Shown: positions 45,516-58,500 of the stretch, one piece after another
Layout: each line of letters starts with the position of its first letter
Position numbering within the stretch: position 1 is the stretch's first letter
Assembly: GCA_026874595.1 (NCBI GenBank)
Contig: CM049319.1
Span: forward strand, 1,245,501 to 1,309,500
Direction of reading: 5' to 3'
Source of the DNA: Sipunculus nudus
Taxonomy: Eukaryota > Annelida > Sipuncula > Golfingiida > Sipunculidae
DNA length: 64,000 nucleotides
The notes under the pieces: model-generated
What the model was told of the DNA's origin: nothing
The model's input: the letters and a program-made list of their open reading frames with translations, nothing else
The model's database searches: none
Position numbers and translations under genes: made by a program

Positions 45516-46355
45516 TGCAAATACAATACTTACGGCTAGGCATTTTTGCGGCGCTGTGCATAGCGGAGAAAGTTTAACTTTTTCAGCTTTGTATTGCAGT
45601 GCTACACAGTTGTTGTTTACCCAGCATTTTAAGATGTCGTTCTAATTTGGACCTTTACAACACCTTTACGCGCCCCACACCGGATCTACTATTATACAGC
45701 AGATCTACTCTTCAGAATTATCTAATCCTGAGATTGTTTCCAATTTCTTATATGCTGTGGTCTTCAAGTTAAGTACTTAGTTTTCTATGATCAAGGTCTC
45801 ACTTCTGTGCATTACTTTAGAGATTATTCTTTAAAAATTGTAGTTCGGTAACTTCGGTTCCATAAATTTGTGAAGGTCCTGCAGAAGAATGATCAATTTT
45901 CTTCTTTAAATATAAATAAATAAATCTGTCATCACAAAACACCGAGTTCGAAATCTGGTTTGTAGATATGTAACAGCTGCATGAAGGAGATCCCTGGCTT
46001 GTAACATGTGAATGACTGCTGGTTGTCGTGTCTTTGTACGATGGATAACAACTGTGGATGCAAAAGACAAAGAATAAATGTGTTTTTAAACATTTTTTTC
46101 AGGAACTAAATACAGGCAGCTTTCATGTCATTAATTAGTATTATTTATCCCATATTTCCAATACCCAAAAGTCGGCCAATACTCAGTCCCTTTTTTCCGA
46201 CGTTTGATTGCCGATATCAGAGAGGGCTTATTATGCTTGAATAAAGGGTTCAATTTTCCATTTTATAAAAGTAAATTTAAGATTTTCTGACACCAATATT
46301 GCTTTTTTATATTCACTTTTTTGGTTGCATACAATTGATGCAAAACAGTTACACA

Positions 46356-46441
46356 GCTGCCATCTTGTGGCTATTTATGTAACTAAATGAGCACTGACAT
46401 GACGGAAAAGTTATTTATTTTTCAGTCGCTAGATGGCAGGG
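46356..46441. promoter_or_regulatory. Two CTCF-like motifs in opposite orientation
   Basis: The minus strand reads GCCACAAGATGGCAGC (46356-46371), 13 of 14 positions of the CCASYAGRKGGCRS core. The plus strand reads TCGCTAGATGGCAGGG (46426-46441), 12 of 14. They point away from each other, about 200 bp upstream of the CpG-rich candidate promoter. Motif matches alone do not show binding. Confidence 0.35.
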
Positions 46442-46639
46442 CACACAATCCAACGTGTTGGGCCCGGTTCATGTATACTGGATAACATATTAAAATACCA
46501 GGCAACAACAAATATCTATTATCTAAGTTTTACTCATTCAAATAACACTGAAATGTGATTATAATTTATGAGGGTAATAAGTATTATTAAAGATTTCCCC
46601 TTATTTAAATATTGTATACATTCAAGTTCGAAAATGCGT

Positions 46640-46935
46640 GTTCAGGGCCATGACGTCAGGGTAACAAGGAAGAGATGCATGGCGGTCCTGTGAGGATTTT
46701 TGGGTAAAGCAGCATTTTGGGTAAGTTTTCCCAGTGTTCCCTGTCACTGGCGCGGGCTTTCACTGACAGATAGACAGGAACAGGGCTGTCGTCAGCCAAA
46801 ACAATGGCTCAGAGCAGCCCAAAAATGCCGCTAATGTCGGAATGACAGTTGTATACCACTGTTACGCATTGCGCAGGGACGCCAGCGACGTTTGGCTGAC
46901 TGTGTGGCCATTTATTCAACATGTCGGATCGGCTT
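46640..46935 (+). promoter_or_regulatory. Candidate promoter and untranslated first exon of the ZNF143-like gene
   Basis: A CpG-richer patch in AT-rich DNA contains a CRE (TGACGTCA, 46651-46658), a YY1-like ATGGCGG (46679-46685) and, 36 bp on, a consensus splice donor (TTTTGG then GTAAGT, 46721). A partial Staf-like TTCCCAGTGTTCC follows (about 46728-46740). This would fit an untranslated exon 1 ending at 46720 and spliced to the acceptor at 55549, where the coding exon starts nine bases before its ATG. No transcript evidence is available here. Confidence 0.4.
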
Positions 46936-47118
46936 GGCGACTGCTCTCACTGACAAAGGCCCCATGATTTTTTTCAAACTTAATCAAAGCCAGATTCTTG
47001 GATATTTTAATGAATTTTTAAAGTGAATGAAAGGTAGTTATTAATCGACCGAGATCAATGGGAGTATGTTTATCGTGGGGCCAGAATTTTATTTCATCCT
47101 ACGCTGGCAGTATTTTCC

Positions 47119-47143
47119 GGGGGGGGGGGGGGGGGGGGGGGGG
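47119..47143. repeat. Poly(G) tract, about 25 G
   Basis: An uninterrupted G run preceded by TATTTTCC and followed by ACACGC. It can form a G-quadruplex on the plus strand. It lies in the proposed first intron of the ZNF143-like gene; its length is uncertain. Confidence 0.9.
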
Positions 47144-48798
47144 ACACGCACTGAAATCAGTGAATGTGACTGATTCTCCTTTAAATTAAGTTAATAATTA
47201 ACTGGTGAAATTGAAAACATGAAATTAAATATTTTTCAAATTTTGCACATGGTCTTGTTTACATTTTTTTTCCCAAAAAGACCATTTTTTTATTTAAACT
47301 TCATAACTATAAGTAATTTGAATTTTATTTTTCAGACCAATTAATAACTGTTCAAAGGCAGAATTGTGTGGTCCTGTCATAAAAATCACCAATATTGGTG
47401 TAATAGAGGAAGAGGGCTGAATCTGATTATCAGAAAGCTAAATATTTTGCCCGTCTTGCATGGACATCTGTTAAACTAATTTCAATAAAAAATTAAAATA
47501 GATTTCAAGCTGTTGATCTGTTAATGTTAAATACCTAGCAGCTGAAAATATTCAAGTTATATTTCTGGGATCCTTTGTACAAGAAAGTTATTTTTATTAT
47601 TATTTATGATATCCATAGATTTATTTGAGTATTTGCCTTTTTTTTAACAACTTGCTGCATTATATTTACACATAAAATCTGCGAAGTGCAGCACCCAGCA
47701 TATATTCTTGGAATTTCTACAAGTCTGTAGAGGCAGTGACCTGCAATCATGTTTACCACACGATAAATGTGCACCTTGCGTCTCTGCTTCATGTTTTCTT
47801 TCCATGAACACTGTATATGTATTGCTACCATCATTGCTGTTGCATATATATAAAAAAAACAGAATACCAGGCCCATATCAAATGCCAATAGGGTGAACAT
47901 ATCAGAATAATATGTTCGTTTTCATAATTATTCTTTGCATTTTTTAACGACAAGTTTGCTTGTATATAATGCTAGTCCAGTGTATTGAAATGCCTAGAAA
48001 CTTGCAGGAAAATTCTGACATTGGTGCTTATCTTGCCTGATTTTAAATGACTGATGAAAATTAACCTTGATGCTGAACATAAGGGAAACTGCCTACTGGT
48101 ATTTTTAAAAAAAACCCTTTTGCATCTTTAAAATTAGACATTGTTTTGACACCAAATATTATGCTGATTGGTGTCAAATCTTACATAATTACTGTACCTG
48201 TATGTAGCTGTTTAAACAGCAGTTATGTCAACTGGCAGATCTAGAGGTGCGGGTCAAGACCCCCCTTTTTGAGCTGCAACAACCATTTTTTAAGGGGGTT
48301 CAATTTCAAACCAATTTTTGCTACCTGGACCCCCTTGTTACAGGTGTTCTTTTTATTATGTGACACGGGTGTAACTCCTGTTGTGGCACTCGTGTCTGGC
48401 CGCGTATTACATTCTATGTTTAATCGGTACTGGTTGAACTCTCGTCATGTTTAGCCTTGGGTTTTCACGCCGGGCCAAGTCAAGTGATGAGCCTGGTATA
48501 TAGAGATGCACACACGCTGTATTGCGCTGATTGTATTGACTTGTTGTTATACCGCTGTTTTACTGAATAATTGTATTGATTTAGTGTATTGTATTGTTAG
48601 GGTTGTTTTGAGAATAAATTATAGTTATTTGTTAACAAAAAACCACTGACTTCTTTATTCATTCCCCTAGACATTTCGCGCTGCCTAGTGTTCCAGAATC
48701 TGATTTTTTTATCTCCATTACAAAATTTGTGTTCATCACACATATGTGATCTGTTTATATTAGGTTCCGTAACACCCCTCCTTTTGAGACCAGAAGAC
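47144..48798. other. Intronic or intergenic; possible LTR-like piece at 48359-48774
   Basis: 48359-48774 begins TGTGACACGGGTGTAAC, ends GGTTCCGTAACA and has a TATATA and an AATAAA inside, so it looks like an LTR. However, I find no target-site duplication and no internal region. The remainder is unassigned. Confidence 0.4.
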
Positions 48799-48800
48799 AA

Positions 48801-50300
48801 TTTTTAGCTCAGCTGACTTTCAGTTAATGTACTGTGCAATAGTGATGGGTCTTTATCTGTCGTCTGTCCGGCCGGAAGGGCTGGAACTGGAAGGGCTAGG
48901 AGCATGAACCCTATGAAGTCTTAGAGATTCTAAAAAGATCTTGCAAACCTGAAATTAGGTCACTGTGTCTTATATTCTCTGAGTTACGGTGTGTGTTTGC
49001 ACAGAATTAATTCTTTCAGCCAAAATTTTCATCCAAAATCTATCTTTCCCATACATCCCACCAACAGAGGAAGAATGGTAATTATTTTGAGGTCACAAAG
49101 TCAAGGTCACAGGACCCACTTCTTTGAAAAGCTTGTGGATGCATTTTAAGCCAAACCTTTCATCCCAAACCTTTGATCTTTCACATATGGCTCACCTACC
49201 AAGTGGAAGAAGAATCCTGTACATTTTGAGGTCAAAGTTCAAGGTGACAGGTTATGCTTCTTTTAAAAGGTTTTAGACACTTTTCAAGTTAGACTTTTCA
49301 TTCCAAACCTTCTAGCATTGAAATATAAATTGACCTTTCCATGAACTCTATGTGACCTTAATCCCATATTCATTCAATGAATAATCATAAGCATTAAACT
49401 AATGAGCAACCAGTCAGGTGACCTTAAACATTGTAAAGCTTCAATCATCTGACAAAAACAAAATTTTGCATAATTTGACTGAGCTCTGTCAAAGAAAATG
49501 TGTAGTCTGTAAATACTACCAGTACCCATGTCGGCATGTTTTCAGGGATATTTTTTTATTCAAAGGAGACGGTATAAAAAGTTCTTGGCTATATGTTGCA
49601 GAAGCCATTCCTCTGACTACTGAGCGAATAATAATGTCTTGCCTGGCATGTAATTTGTATGAGATAAATAATCCAAAATATTGCAAGTCGGTTATAATGA
49701 CCGCAATATAATAAACAATGGTCAGGGGATACCAGTTGATGACGTCACTCAATACAACGTCATGTGTCATCGCCCTTTGTGAGGTCATTATTATGTTGTA
49801 AGCAGCTCTTGCTGCCATGATCATAGAAGACCTGTGTAGGAGCGTTTTGGGGGCTCCTTATAATAATAGGTTTAAAGGGCAGAGCATCTTGGCTGTGTCG
49901 GATAGGTCAGTTGCTTCTCTGCATACAGGAGAAAAGACCTGTTGATTTTGAGGTCAAGTTCAAAGCACCCACTTCTTGCGTGGAGTCATTTTAAGACAAC
50001 CTATACCTTCCATCTGTCATATAGGGCTTATCTACAAAAAGGGAAAGGACTCTATTGATGTTGAGATCAGAGGTCAAGGTCACAAATCTTAATTGCTCCA
50101 AATGCTTGTAAACATTTTTCAAGCTAAACGTTTCATCCAAAACCTTCAGTTTTCACAGGTCTGTGCCTCATCTATCATAAAGTATGAATCGCACAATTTG
50201 ATTCAAACATCATATTTATAGGTCTTTTTTTGTTTGAAGAAATAATTTATTGATTTTGGGGTCAGCTGGTCAGGAGGTTAAAGATTGCAGGTCAAAGTTA
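48801..50300 (+). repeat. Hairpin-headed repeat followed by AGGTCA-rich repeats
   Basis: Begins TTTTTAGCTCAGCTGAC with the TCTGTCCGGCC run, then repeats a unit of about 140 bp: 'ttttgaggtca...aaggtcac', 'cacttctttgaaaag', 'gcattttaagccaaac', 'catcccaaacctt', 'cacatatggctcacctacc'. A stretch of apparently single-copy sequence at 49.4-49.87 kb interrupts it. Confidence 0.7.
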
Positions 50301-50454
50301 TTGTATCCACCAAAACAGTTTTGCAGATACTATGTTTTGGACCGGGTTCCGCCGCTGCCGCCGCGTTGTTTGTGGAATAGAACTCTGAGACCACAGGACA
50401 GATTTTTCCGAAACTTTACACGATTATTGGGTCACATGTGAACTGGTGCCAAAA

Positions 50455-51640
50455 TATTTTGCGTTGACCTCTGACCTTTCCTGTCTCCAGTGTGTCCATC
50501 TGTTCGTCTGTTTTGACACATTGACCCATATATCTTTGGACTTGTTTGACCAATCAGGAAAAAAAGATTGCACAAATGTAGCCCTTGGATAGCTTGATTA
50601 CATACATAAAAAATGGTGGCGCCACCTGCAACCATTTTTGCACAGTGTTCATCTGTTCATCTGCCTTTGGATAAAATCACTCCTATCTCTGAAGTGAATG
50701 GACTTATCCATCTGAAATTTTGCATGTGTATTCATCCTGGATAGCTTTCTCGATTTTATGGCAGGTGGCGCCACCTACTTTCCTGTTCAGGCTGCAGACA
50801 TCCAAGCTTATATCTCAGGACTGGTTCAACATATCCTCCTGAAATTTTGCATGTGTATAGATCTCATATAGGTCTTTATCATAAGCAAAATTAGTGGCGC
50901 CATCTGCAACCATTTCTGCACAGAGTCTGTCTGTTTGTCTTCCGTGGGATAAAAACACTCATATCTCGGCAGTGGTTTGACTTATCTGCCCAAAATTTTG
51001 CATGTATATACAACTTGGATAGCTTTCTCGATTTTGTGGCAGGTGGCGCCACCTACTTCCCAGTTCAGGCTGCAGACATCCAAGCTTATATCTCAGGACT
51101 GGTTTGCCATATCCTCCTTAAATTTTGCATGTGTATAGATCTCACATAGCTCTTTATCATACGCAAAACTGATGGCTCCACCTGCAACCATTTCTGCATA
51201 GCGTCTGCCTGTTTGTCTGCTGTGGGATAAAATCATTTGTATCTCGGTAGTGGTTTGACTTCTATGCCTAAAATTTTGCATGTATTTACATCTTGGATAG
51301 CTTTCTTGATTTTGTGGCAGGTGGCACCACCTACTTTCATGTTCAGCCTGCAGACATCCAGGCTTATACCTCAGGACTGGTTTGACATATCCTCCTGAAA
51401 TTTTGCATGCATATAGATCTCACATAGCTCTTTATCATACGCAAAACGGGTTGCACCACCTGTAACCATTTTTGCACAGCCTCAATCTGTTTGTCTGCTA
51501 TGGGATAAAATCACTCATATCTCAGCAGTGGTTTGACTTATCTACCTAAATTCTTGCAACTGTATACAACTTGGATAATTTTCTGGATTTAGTGGCAGGT
51601 GGCACCACCTACATACGCATTTCGGCTGCAGACATGCATG
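50455..51640 (+). repeat. 278-bp tandem repeat carrying GGTGGCGCCACC palindromes
   Basis: Each unit has two halves. Each half holds an 'aaattttgcatgt' word and a GGTGGCGCCACCT-type palindrome. Equivalent palindromes at 50764, 51042, 51320 and 51597 give periods of 278, 278 and 277 bp, so the array is almost in register. Later copies drift to GGTGGCACCACC. No coding content. Confidence 0.85.
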
Positions 51641-52228
51641 CTTATATGCAATGCACATCTCTCTGTTTCCCCTTGCCACACAATCCATGACTCACTTCAC
51701 CCGTCCCACTCTGGTTTCGGCGGATACACTTTGTCGCTTGTCTACTACCTGTATTCTAGTTCAAACGGTGGTTGCCAAGTAATTACTGCAGTTTTAAGTG
51801 AAGTGGTTACCAAACTTTCTATAAGGATCCAATTGATATGTGGGCAAAAGACCAAGGTTATAGGTCAGGGAAGTTCACAATAAAAACTTACTTTGTTGGC
51901 CATCTCTGTTTTTCTTGTATATATAACCATTGCACTCCAACTGGTACATTTTAGTGTGTGGCCATAATTGTGAGCGGCACAGTGTGATATATGACTCCCT
52001 TTTGTATCAGCCTATTGATTGATAAGAATATGCTAAGTGCATAACAAAAACACTCAGTTCAAGTCTGTTGCCACTTGCCAGCTTGAGGTATTAAGGTTTA
52101 GCTTCTGATTAATAAGATGGTGGGAATTTTTTGCAGTTTATTTTATGGTATCATAGCAATAAACTTAGTTTCTTAGATAATTTTTATATAAATCATCAGA
52201 TATACCAGCAAGTGTTTGTTCTGGATTT
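51641..52228. other. Between repeat arrays, no gene recognised
   Basis: Includes a segment ('gccaagtaattactgca' to 'gcaataaacttagtttc') repeated at 53519-53950, so it belongs to a larger duplicated block. Confidence 0.5.
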
Positions 52229-53490
52229 ATTAGCTCAGCTGACTTTCAGTCATGCTGGGCTATAGCGATGGGTCTTTGTCCGTCGTTCTTCTGTCTGTCC
52301 GTCCGGCCGGCCGGCCGTTAGCAGGGCACAAATCGTAACCGTAGGGGCTAGGGCCATGAACCCTATGCAGTCTTAGAGGTTCTAAAAAGATCTCCTTGCA
52401 AACCTGAAATTAGGTCACTGTGACCTATATTCTCAAAATTATGGGGTGTGTTTGCACCCCCCCCCCCCCCCCAGAAATTATTATTTTAGCCAAAATTTTC
52501 ATCCCAAACCTTCCATCTTTCACATACAGCTCACCTACGAACAGGGGAAGAACAATAATTATTTTGAGGTCACAAGGTCAAAGGTCAAGGTCACAGAACC
52601 AACTTCTTTGAAAAGCCTGTGGATGCATTTTAAGCCAAAGCTTTCATCCCAATTCTTTGATCTTTTGCATATAGCTCACCTACTAAGTGGGAGAAGAATC
52701 CTATAGATGTTGAGGTCACAAGGTCAAAGGTCAGGGTCACAGGATCCACTTCTTTGAAAAGGTTGTGGCCACATTTCAAGCTAGACCTTTCATTCCAAAC
52801 CTTTCAGCACTGATATCGCTTCTCTGCCAACAGAGGAAAAGACCTGTTGATTTTGAGGTCAAAGGTCAAGTTCACAGCACCCTCTTCTTGCGTGGAGTCA
52901 TTTTCAGGCAAACTTTTCAACCTATACTTTCCATCTGTCATAAATGGCTTACCTACCAATAGGGGAAGAAGCCTATTGATGTTGAGTTCAAAAGGTCAAA
53001 GGTCAAGGTCACAATATTGTTCTAAATGCTTGTGAACATATTTTTTTAAAAGGTTGTGGACACATTTCAAGCTAGACTTTTTATTCCAAACCTTCCAGCA
53101 CTGATATTGATTCTCTGCCAACAGGGGAAAAGACCTGTTGATTTTGAGGTCAAAGGTCAAGTTCACCCAACCCTCTTCTTGCGTGGAGTCATTTTCAGGC
53201 AAACTTTTCAACCTATACTTTCCATCTGACATATATGGCTTACCTACCAATAGGGGAAGAAGCCTATTGATGTCGAGTTCAAAAGGTCAAAGGTCATGGC
53301 CACAATACTTAATTGTTCTAAATGCTTGTGAACATATTTCTGGTGAAACTGTTTAACCCAAACCTTCAGTCTTTCACATATGCCACATCTATGCATCACT
53401 CAATTTGATCCAAACTTCATATTTATGGGTCTTTTTGCTTGAAGAAATAACTGATTGATTTTGGGGTCAGCTGGTCAGGAGGTTAAAGGT
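52229..53490 (+). repeat. Hairpin-headed repeat plus tandem AGGTCA units
   Basis: The head at 52231 (TAGCTCAGCTGAC, loop, GTCATGCTGGGCTA) and TCCGTC/GGCC run are followed by a C16 tract (about 52457) and a tandem series of units of about 135-150 bp. Six perfect direct repeats AGGTCA-A-AGGTCA occur: 52575, 52721, 52856, 52993, 53147 and 53284. Two (52575, 52993) are directly followed by a third AGGTCA. Short open frames across the array are artefacts. Confidence 0.8.
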
Positions 53491-55549
53491 TGCAGGTCAA
53501 AGTTATTCACTCATTGGTTGCCAAGTAATTACACCAGATTTAAGTGGTTAGTAGTTACCCATCATTTAGAAAGAATCCAGTTGATATGTGGGCAAAAGGC
53601 CAAGGTCATTGGTCAGGGATGTTCGCAATAACTTATTTTGTAGACCATCTCTATTTTTCTTTTATATATAACCATTGCAATCCAGCTGGTACATCTCACT
53701 GTGTTGCTGTAATTGTGAGTGACACTGGTGACATTTGACTCCCTTTTGTATCAGCCTGTTAAGTGATAAGGCTGAGTGATAAGTACCTCGTTACTGCATA
53801 ACAAAAACACAGTTGTCGGAATGCTTCAGCCAGGCATTAAGACTATGAGAGGATAGTATTAAGGTTAAGCTACTGATTTATAAGATGATGGGGAAATTTT
53901 GCAGTTTATTTTATGGAATCATAGCAATAAACTTAGTTTCCTAGATAACCGAATATTTATATATAAATCACCACATATAAAAGCAAGTGTTTGTTCTCAT
54001 AATTTGTGGATATGTACCTGGATTAAGGATGGCTTTTTTTTCATTACAAGACTCTTAGTCATGCTTGGTATGTATTGATTAAAAATTCATACAAAAGCAC
54101 TTGTTTCTCAATAATTCTTGCATGGATTAATGAAATAAAACAGTTGACCAACTTATTTATTTATATACTGAAAATTATGTGCCCATGCCCATTACAATCA
54201 TTAAAAAACTTTAAAGCCACTTATTCACAGATCATATATGTAGAATTTGTGATCTCTGGTTTAGTCTGGGTTAAAATGAAAGATCTGTTGGTAATTTCTG
54301 TTGGGGAAAAAATTTGATAAACTCTGTGACTGATGTTAAACTTCTTGTATCCCCTGATAAAGTTTGGAGATACAATGTACTATGGTTTTAGCATGGTCCT
54401 GCCTCTGCTGCCACAGAAAAATCTTGTAAGCGATGTAACTCAAAATATTTCAAGGATCTTTATCAAACTTTATGTATAGATATGGGTGAGGTGACAAAGC
54501 CTATTTAAGATGGGGTCAATACTTTTATTTTCTAGGAGAGTGACCTTGAAAAGATCCATTTTTGTTGAAAATCACAAATTCATAAATATATCACAAGGAA
54601 GCTTGCATGGATTTTCCAAACTTTTCATCCAAGACCTTCCATCTTGCACATATACATCACCTGCCAATAGAGGAAGATCCCTTTCAATTTTGGGGTCACA
54701 AGGTCAAAGATAATGGTCACAGGAGCCATCTGTCCAAAATGTTGGGTCCGGATGATAATTTCCACTTTGATTGATATATGGGTTTCAAACTTGACTTCTA
54801 TATGGCCCATCAATAATGCAAGAACCCTGTTGATTTTTGGTCAAGGTCACAGGAACCACATCTTAAAAAAGATTGAGGATGCATTTTATGCAAAACTTTC
54901 ATCCCAGACCTTCCATCTTGCAAATATTGCTCGCCTGCCAATGGGCAAGGTAAAGTTCAAACATTTTTGCCCTTTGCCCTGGCTGCCTTTGCCTTGTCAA
55001 GTGTCAATATATGATTCAGAAGAAGGGTGCCTATTTTAGAAAGGGGTATGCTTTATTTGTCTGGGGATATCCGATGCCAGAAATTTCAAGTTTATCTACA
55101 TTGTACAAGCTGTAAGTAAAGATGGTACATGCACCTTTTTTGATAAACAGAAAACCCTGTAAAATAAAAAAGTGTAATGAAAGTGGTTGGTTGCATATGT
55201 GTGGAAGCTGAAATGTCAATTGCTGCAAAACACCCTGTGCCAAACACTTGTCCATTTGCGTGCTGCCTGATTTGTTTGTTGATTGTGTTTGGATTACTTT
55301 TGCGGGCTATAAACGTAGATATATAAACAAAGCAAACAGCCTGTGTATATTGGGATCAGTGTTTCTTAGCCTATATTTTCAAAAATATTCAAGAGATTAT
55401 CATAAGTTAATATGCATGAGCTATCAGTATAAGCACCTTTATTGTTTCATAAACAAAACACGAGTATATTTTGGACTGACAATGACATGAGCTCACTTGA
55501 TACTGCCTTGATAAACAATGTGTTAGGGGATGTTTTTTTTTTTTTTCAG
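53491..55549. other. Presumed intron of the ZNF143-like gene, repeat debris
   Basis: 53519-53950 duplicates 51770-52160, and further AGGTCA-unit remnants run to about 54.9 kb. The sequence at 55170-55350 resembles 7.18-7.36 kb ('tgttgactttg', 'ataaacagcctgtg'). A poly(T) tract and CAG at 55530-55549 form a strong splice acceptor. Confidence 0.6.
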
Positions 55550-55558
55550 AATAAGGTT

Positions 55559-58500
55559 ATGGAGATTGAATCTACCAAAAACAGCGTTGTGGAGGTGGAC
55601 ATCGCACCGTTAGAAGTGGTCGGAGTCAAGGCTGAGATGGATGACATATCTTCAGTAGACGACACAGCTGTGAAGGACCATCTGACCCATGTGGGAGGCC
55701 AGGATGGGGGAGACCTGACGGCTGGCTCCCAGGCTGTGATTGGTCTTCTGATGCAGGCCCAGCAGGTAATACACAGCCTTGAACCTAAAGGCTTGCTGTA
55801 ATGTCCAGCTGTCTGTATCATGCCTTGACAAGGCCAGACCAGGAGACAGTTCTGAAAAATATTGGTATTAAATGTCCAAACACAAGCCTGAACACAGGTG
55901 TTATGTGACCAGCGCTTTGAGCCATGTGGTGTTGTACTTAAAATAAAAATTCAAAATAAAGATATATTTTTTATGTAAATATGCCAAAAATAAATTAAAA
56001 TCTTAATCTGTTCTAACCGGATGTAAAAATGAAGTGGTTGGCATCACCCAACCATGTGTGTGTATAGGGTGGGGGTCAGTTGATAGATTTGAATCAAAAA
56101 GTCTAAATACGAGTTGGTTATGATATCATTCAGGACAAGTGAAATTTGAGTGAGTCTGTTCATAGATGAACAAAGAGTCAGAGTAAAACATTGCCAAGTT
56201 TGTGGCACCATGTTTATGTGTATGTAAGCAAAGCAAAATTGTAGCAGAGCAAAATTGAAACTCACTTTAACTTTTCAGTATTTATAACATAATAAATATG
56301 AATTAGGGTTTATATTTACTTAAATCTTTTTTTTAACTTTTTCATTTTAACTGTTCATGATCCATGACATTATAAAGATGAACTCAGTTTTATATTTAAT
56401 TAATTCTACATTTAACCTATGATGATACACTAGCAGGATCTAATCAAACTTTGACCCTGTATTTTGTTTGGATTCTGTCCTCTGTGCACAAAGAAAAGCA
56501 CATACTTCTTATAAATTGATTGTGTATTCATAAACCATCTCAGATATGTATTTTTACTCTGTTTATATACAGACGGCTGAGCAGGAAGGTCCTGATTTGG
56601 ATGGTGATGATTCAACGTCATTCGGTAACGCAGCCCTCCACTCGCTTCATGCAGTAACCCTGGCTGATGGCACGACCGCCTACATACAGCAGTTACCACA
56701 AGCTAAAGGTGGGACCATATTACAGAAATAATGAGCATCAAACTATACACCAATCCATAAACACAAACTCCTTGAATCTCCACATGCCCCAAGATTAGGT
56801 TGTCCTGTTGACTATTTCTGCATAACAATTTTTAGCTCAGCTGACTGTAAGTCAACTGAGGTATAGGAATGGCGCTTTGTCTGTCATCCGTCCAGCCGTC
56901 CGTTAGCAGGGCACAAATCGTAACTGCTGGACCTAGAAACTTCTTAGTGAATAACCATGGAGGTCAATAAAAAATCTCCTTTGAAACCTGAAATTAGGTC
57001 ACTGCGACCTATATCCTCCTAGCTATGGAGCTTAAAAGTACCCCCCAGAAGAATTAAAAATATAATACAAAACCTCCAATATCTTGATAATTAATGCATG
57101 GATTGTCATGAATCTTGCCTTGAATATTGACCATGACTAGTTTTGTCAGTTCCCGAAAAGTGGTGGCGCCACCTGTATTTTTTCTTCTTTTTACGAAATT
57201 TTTTTCATTTTTTTACTTTAAAATGACAACAATCATGTCAGTTTCTCAGCTGTAATTACATCTAGTGTCCCAAAACCTGGTGTGTTTATTGATCACAAGT
57301 GGATGCCATATAATTATCACCCTGTCTGTCTGTCCATCCATCCGTCCATCCACACAAATTTTTTTCCAGATGATAACTCCAGGTTGTATTGACACATGGA
57401 TTTCAAACTTGACTTACATACGGCCCACCACTAAAGCAAGAACCTATATGATTTTGGGGTCATGAGGCCAAAGGTCAAGGTCACAGGACTCACTTTTTTT
57501 AAAAGATTATGGCTGCATTTTAAGCCAAGCTTTTCATCCCAAACTTTCTATTTTGCACATTTAGCTGACTTGCCAGTGTGGGGAGAGCATAAATGAATTT
57601 GGGGTCACATAGTCAAAGGTAAAGGTCACAGGGGCCGTCTGTTCACAAATTAGTTTCCAGATGATAACTCCAGTTTAGTTTGACATATTGGTTTCAAACT
57701 TAACTTATATATGACTCACCACTAGAGTAAGAACCGTGTGGATTTTGGGGTCATGAGGTCAAAGGTCAAGGTCACAGTACCCACTTATTTAGAAAGATTG
57801 TGGATGCATTTAAGCCAAACTTTTCATCGAAAACCTTCCATCTTGCACATATAGCTGAGCTGCCAATAGGGGAAGAAACTGATTGATTTGGGGGTCACAA
57901 GGTCATCGTCACAGAGGCCCATCTGTCCACATATTTGTTTCTGGATGATAACTCAAGTTCGGATTGACATATTGGTTTCAATTTTGACTTATATATGACC
58001 CACCAATAATGTGAGAACCCTTTTGATTTTGGGGTCATAAGGCCAAAGGTCAAGGTCACAGGACCCACTTATTTAAAGAGATTGTTGATGTATTTTTAGC
58101 CAAACTTTCTAGCAGAGTGGCCATCATAGCTGGGTGGTCATCCTAGTTGGGTGGCCATCATAGCTGGGTTGTCATCATAGCTTTGTGGTCATCATAGCAG
58201 GGTGGTCTTTATAGCAGGGTGGTCATATTAGCAGAGTGGTCATCATAGCAGAGTGGTCATAGCTGGGTGGTTACCATAGCTGGGTGGTCATCATAGCTGG
58301 GTGGCCATCATAGCTGGGTAGACATCATAGCAGAGTGGTCATCATAGCAGAGTGGTCATAGCTGGGTTGTCATCATAGCTGGGTTGTCATCAAAGTTGGG
58401 TGGCTATCATAGCTGGGTGGTCATCATAGCTTTGTGGTCATCATAGCAGGGTGGTCATTATAGCAGGGTGGTCATCATAGCAGAGTGGTCATCATAGCAG

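Noticed and set aside
48359-48774. Second solo LTR
   Set aside because: Ends TG and CA with TATA and AATAAA inside, but I could not find a target-site duplication; kept only as a note in the interval entry.
49739-49746. CRE octamer TGACGTCA as a promoter mark
   Set aside because: Perfect octamers also occur at 16296 inside the LTR and at 46651; a single octamer without a nearby exon is weak evidence.
52420-53356. Several 60-86 codon frames rich in FIPNLPS and KVKFT words
   Set aside because: They recur with the AGGTCA tandem units in shifting frames and are translations of the repeat.
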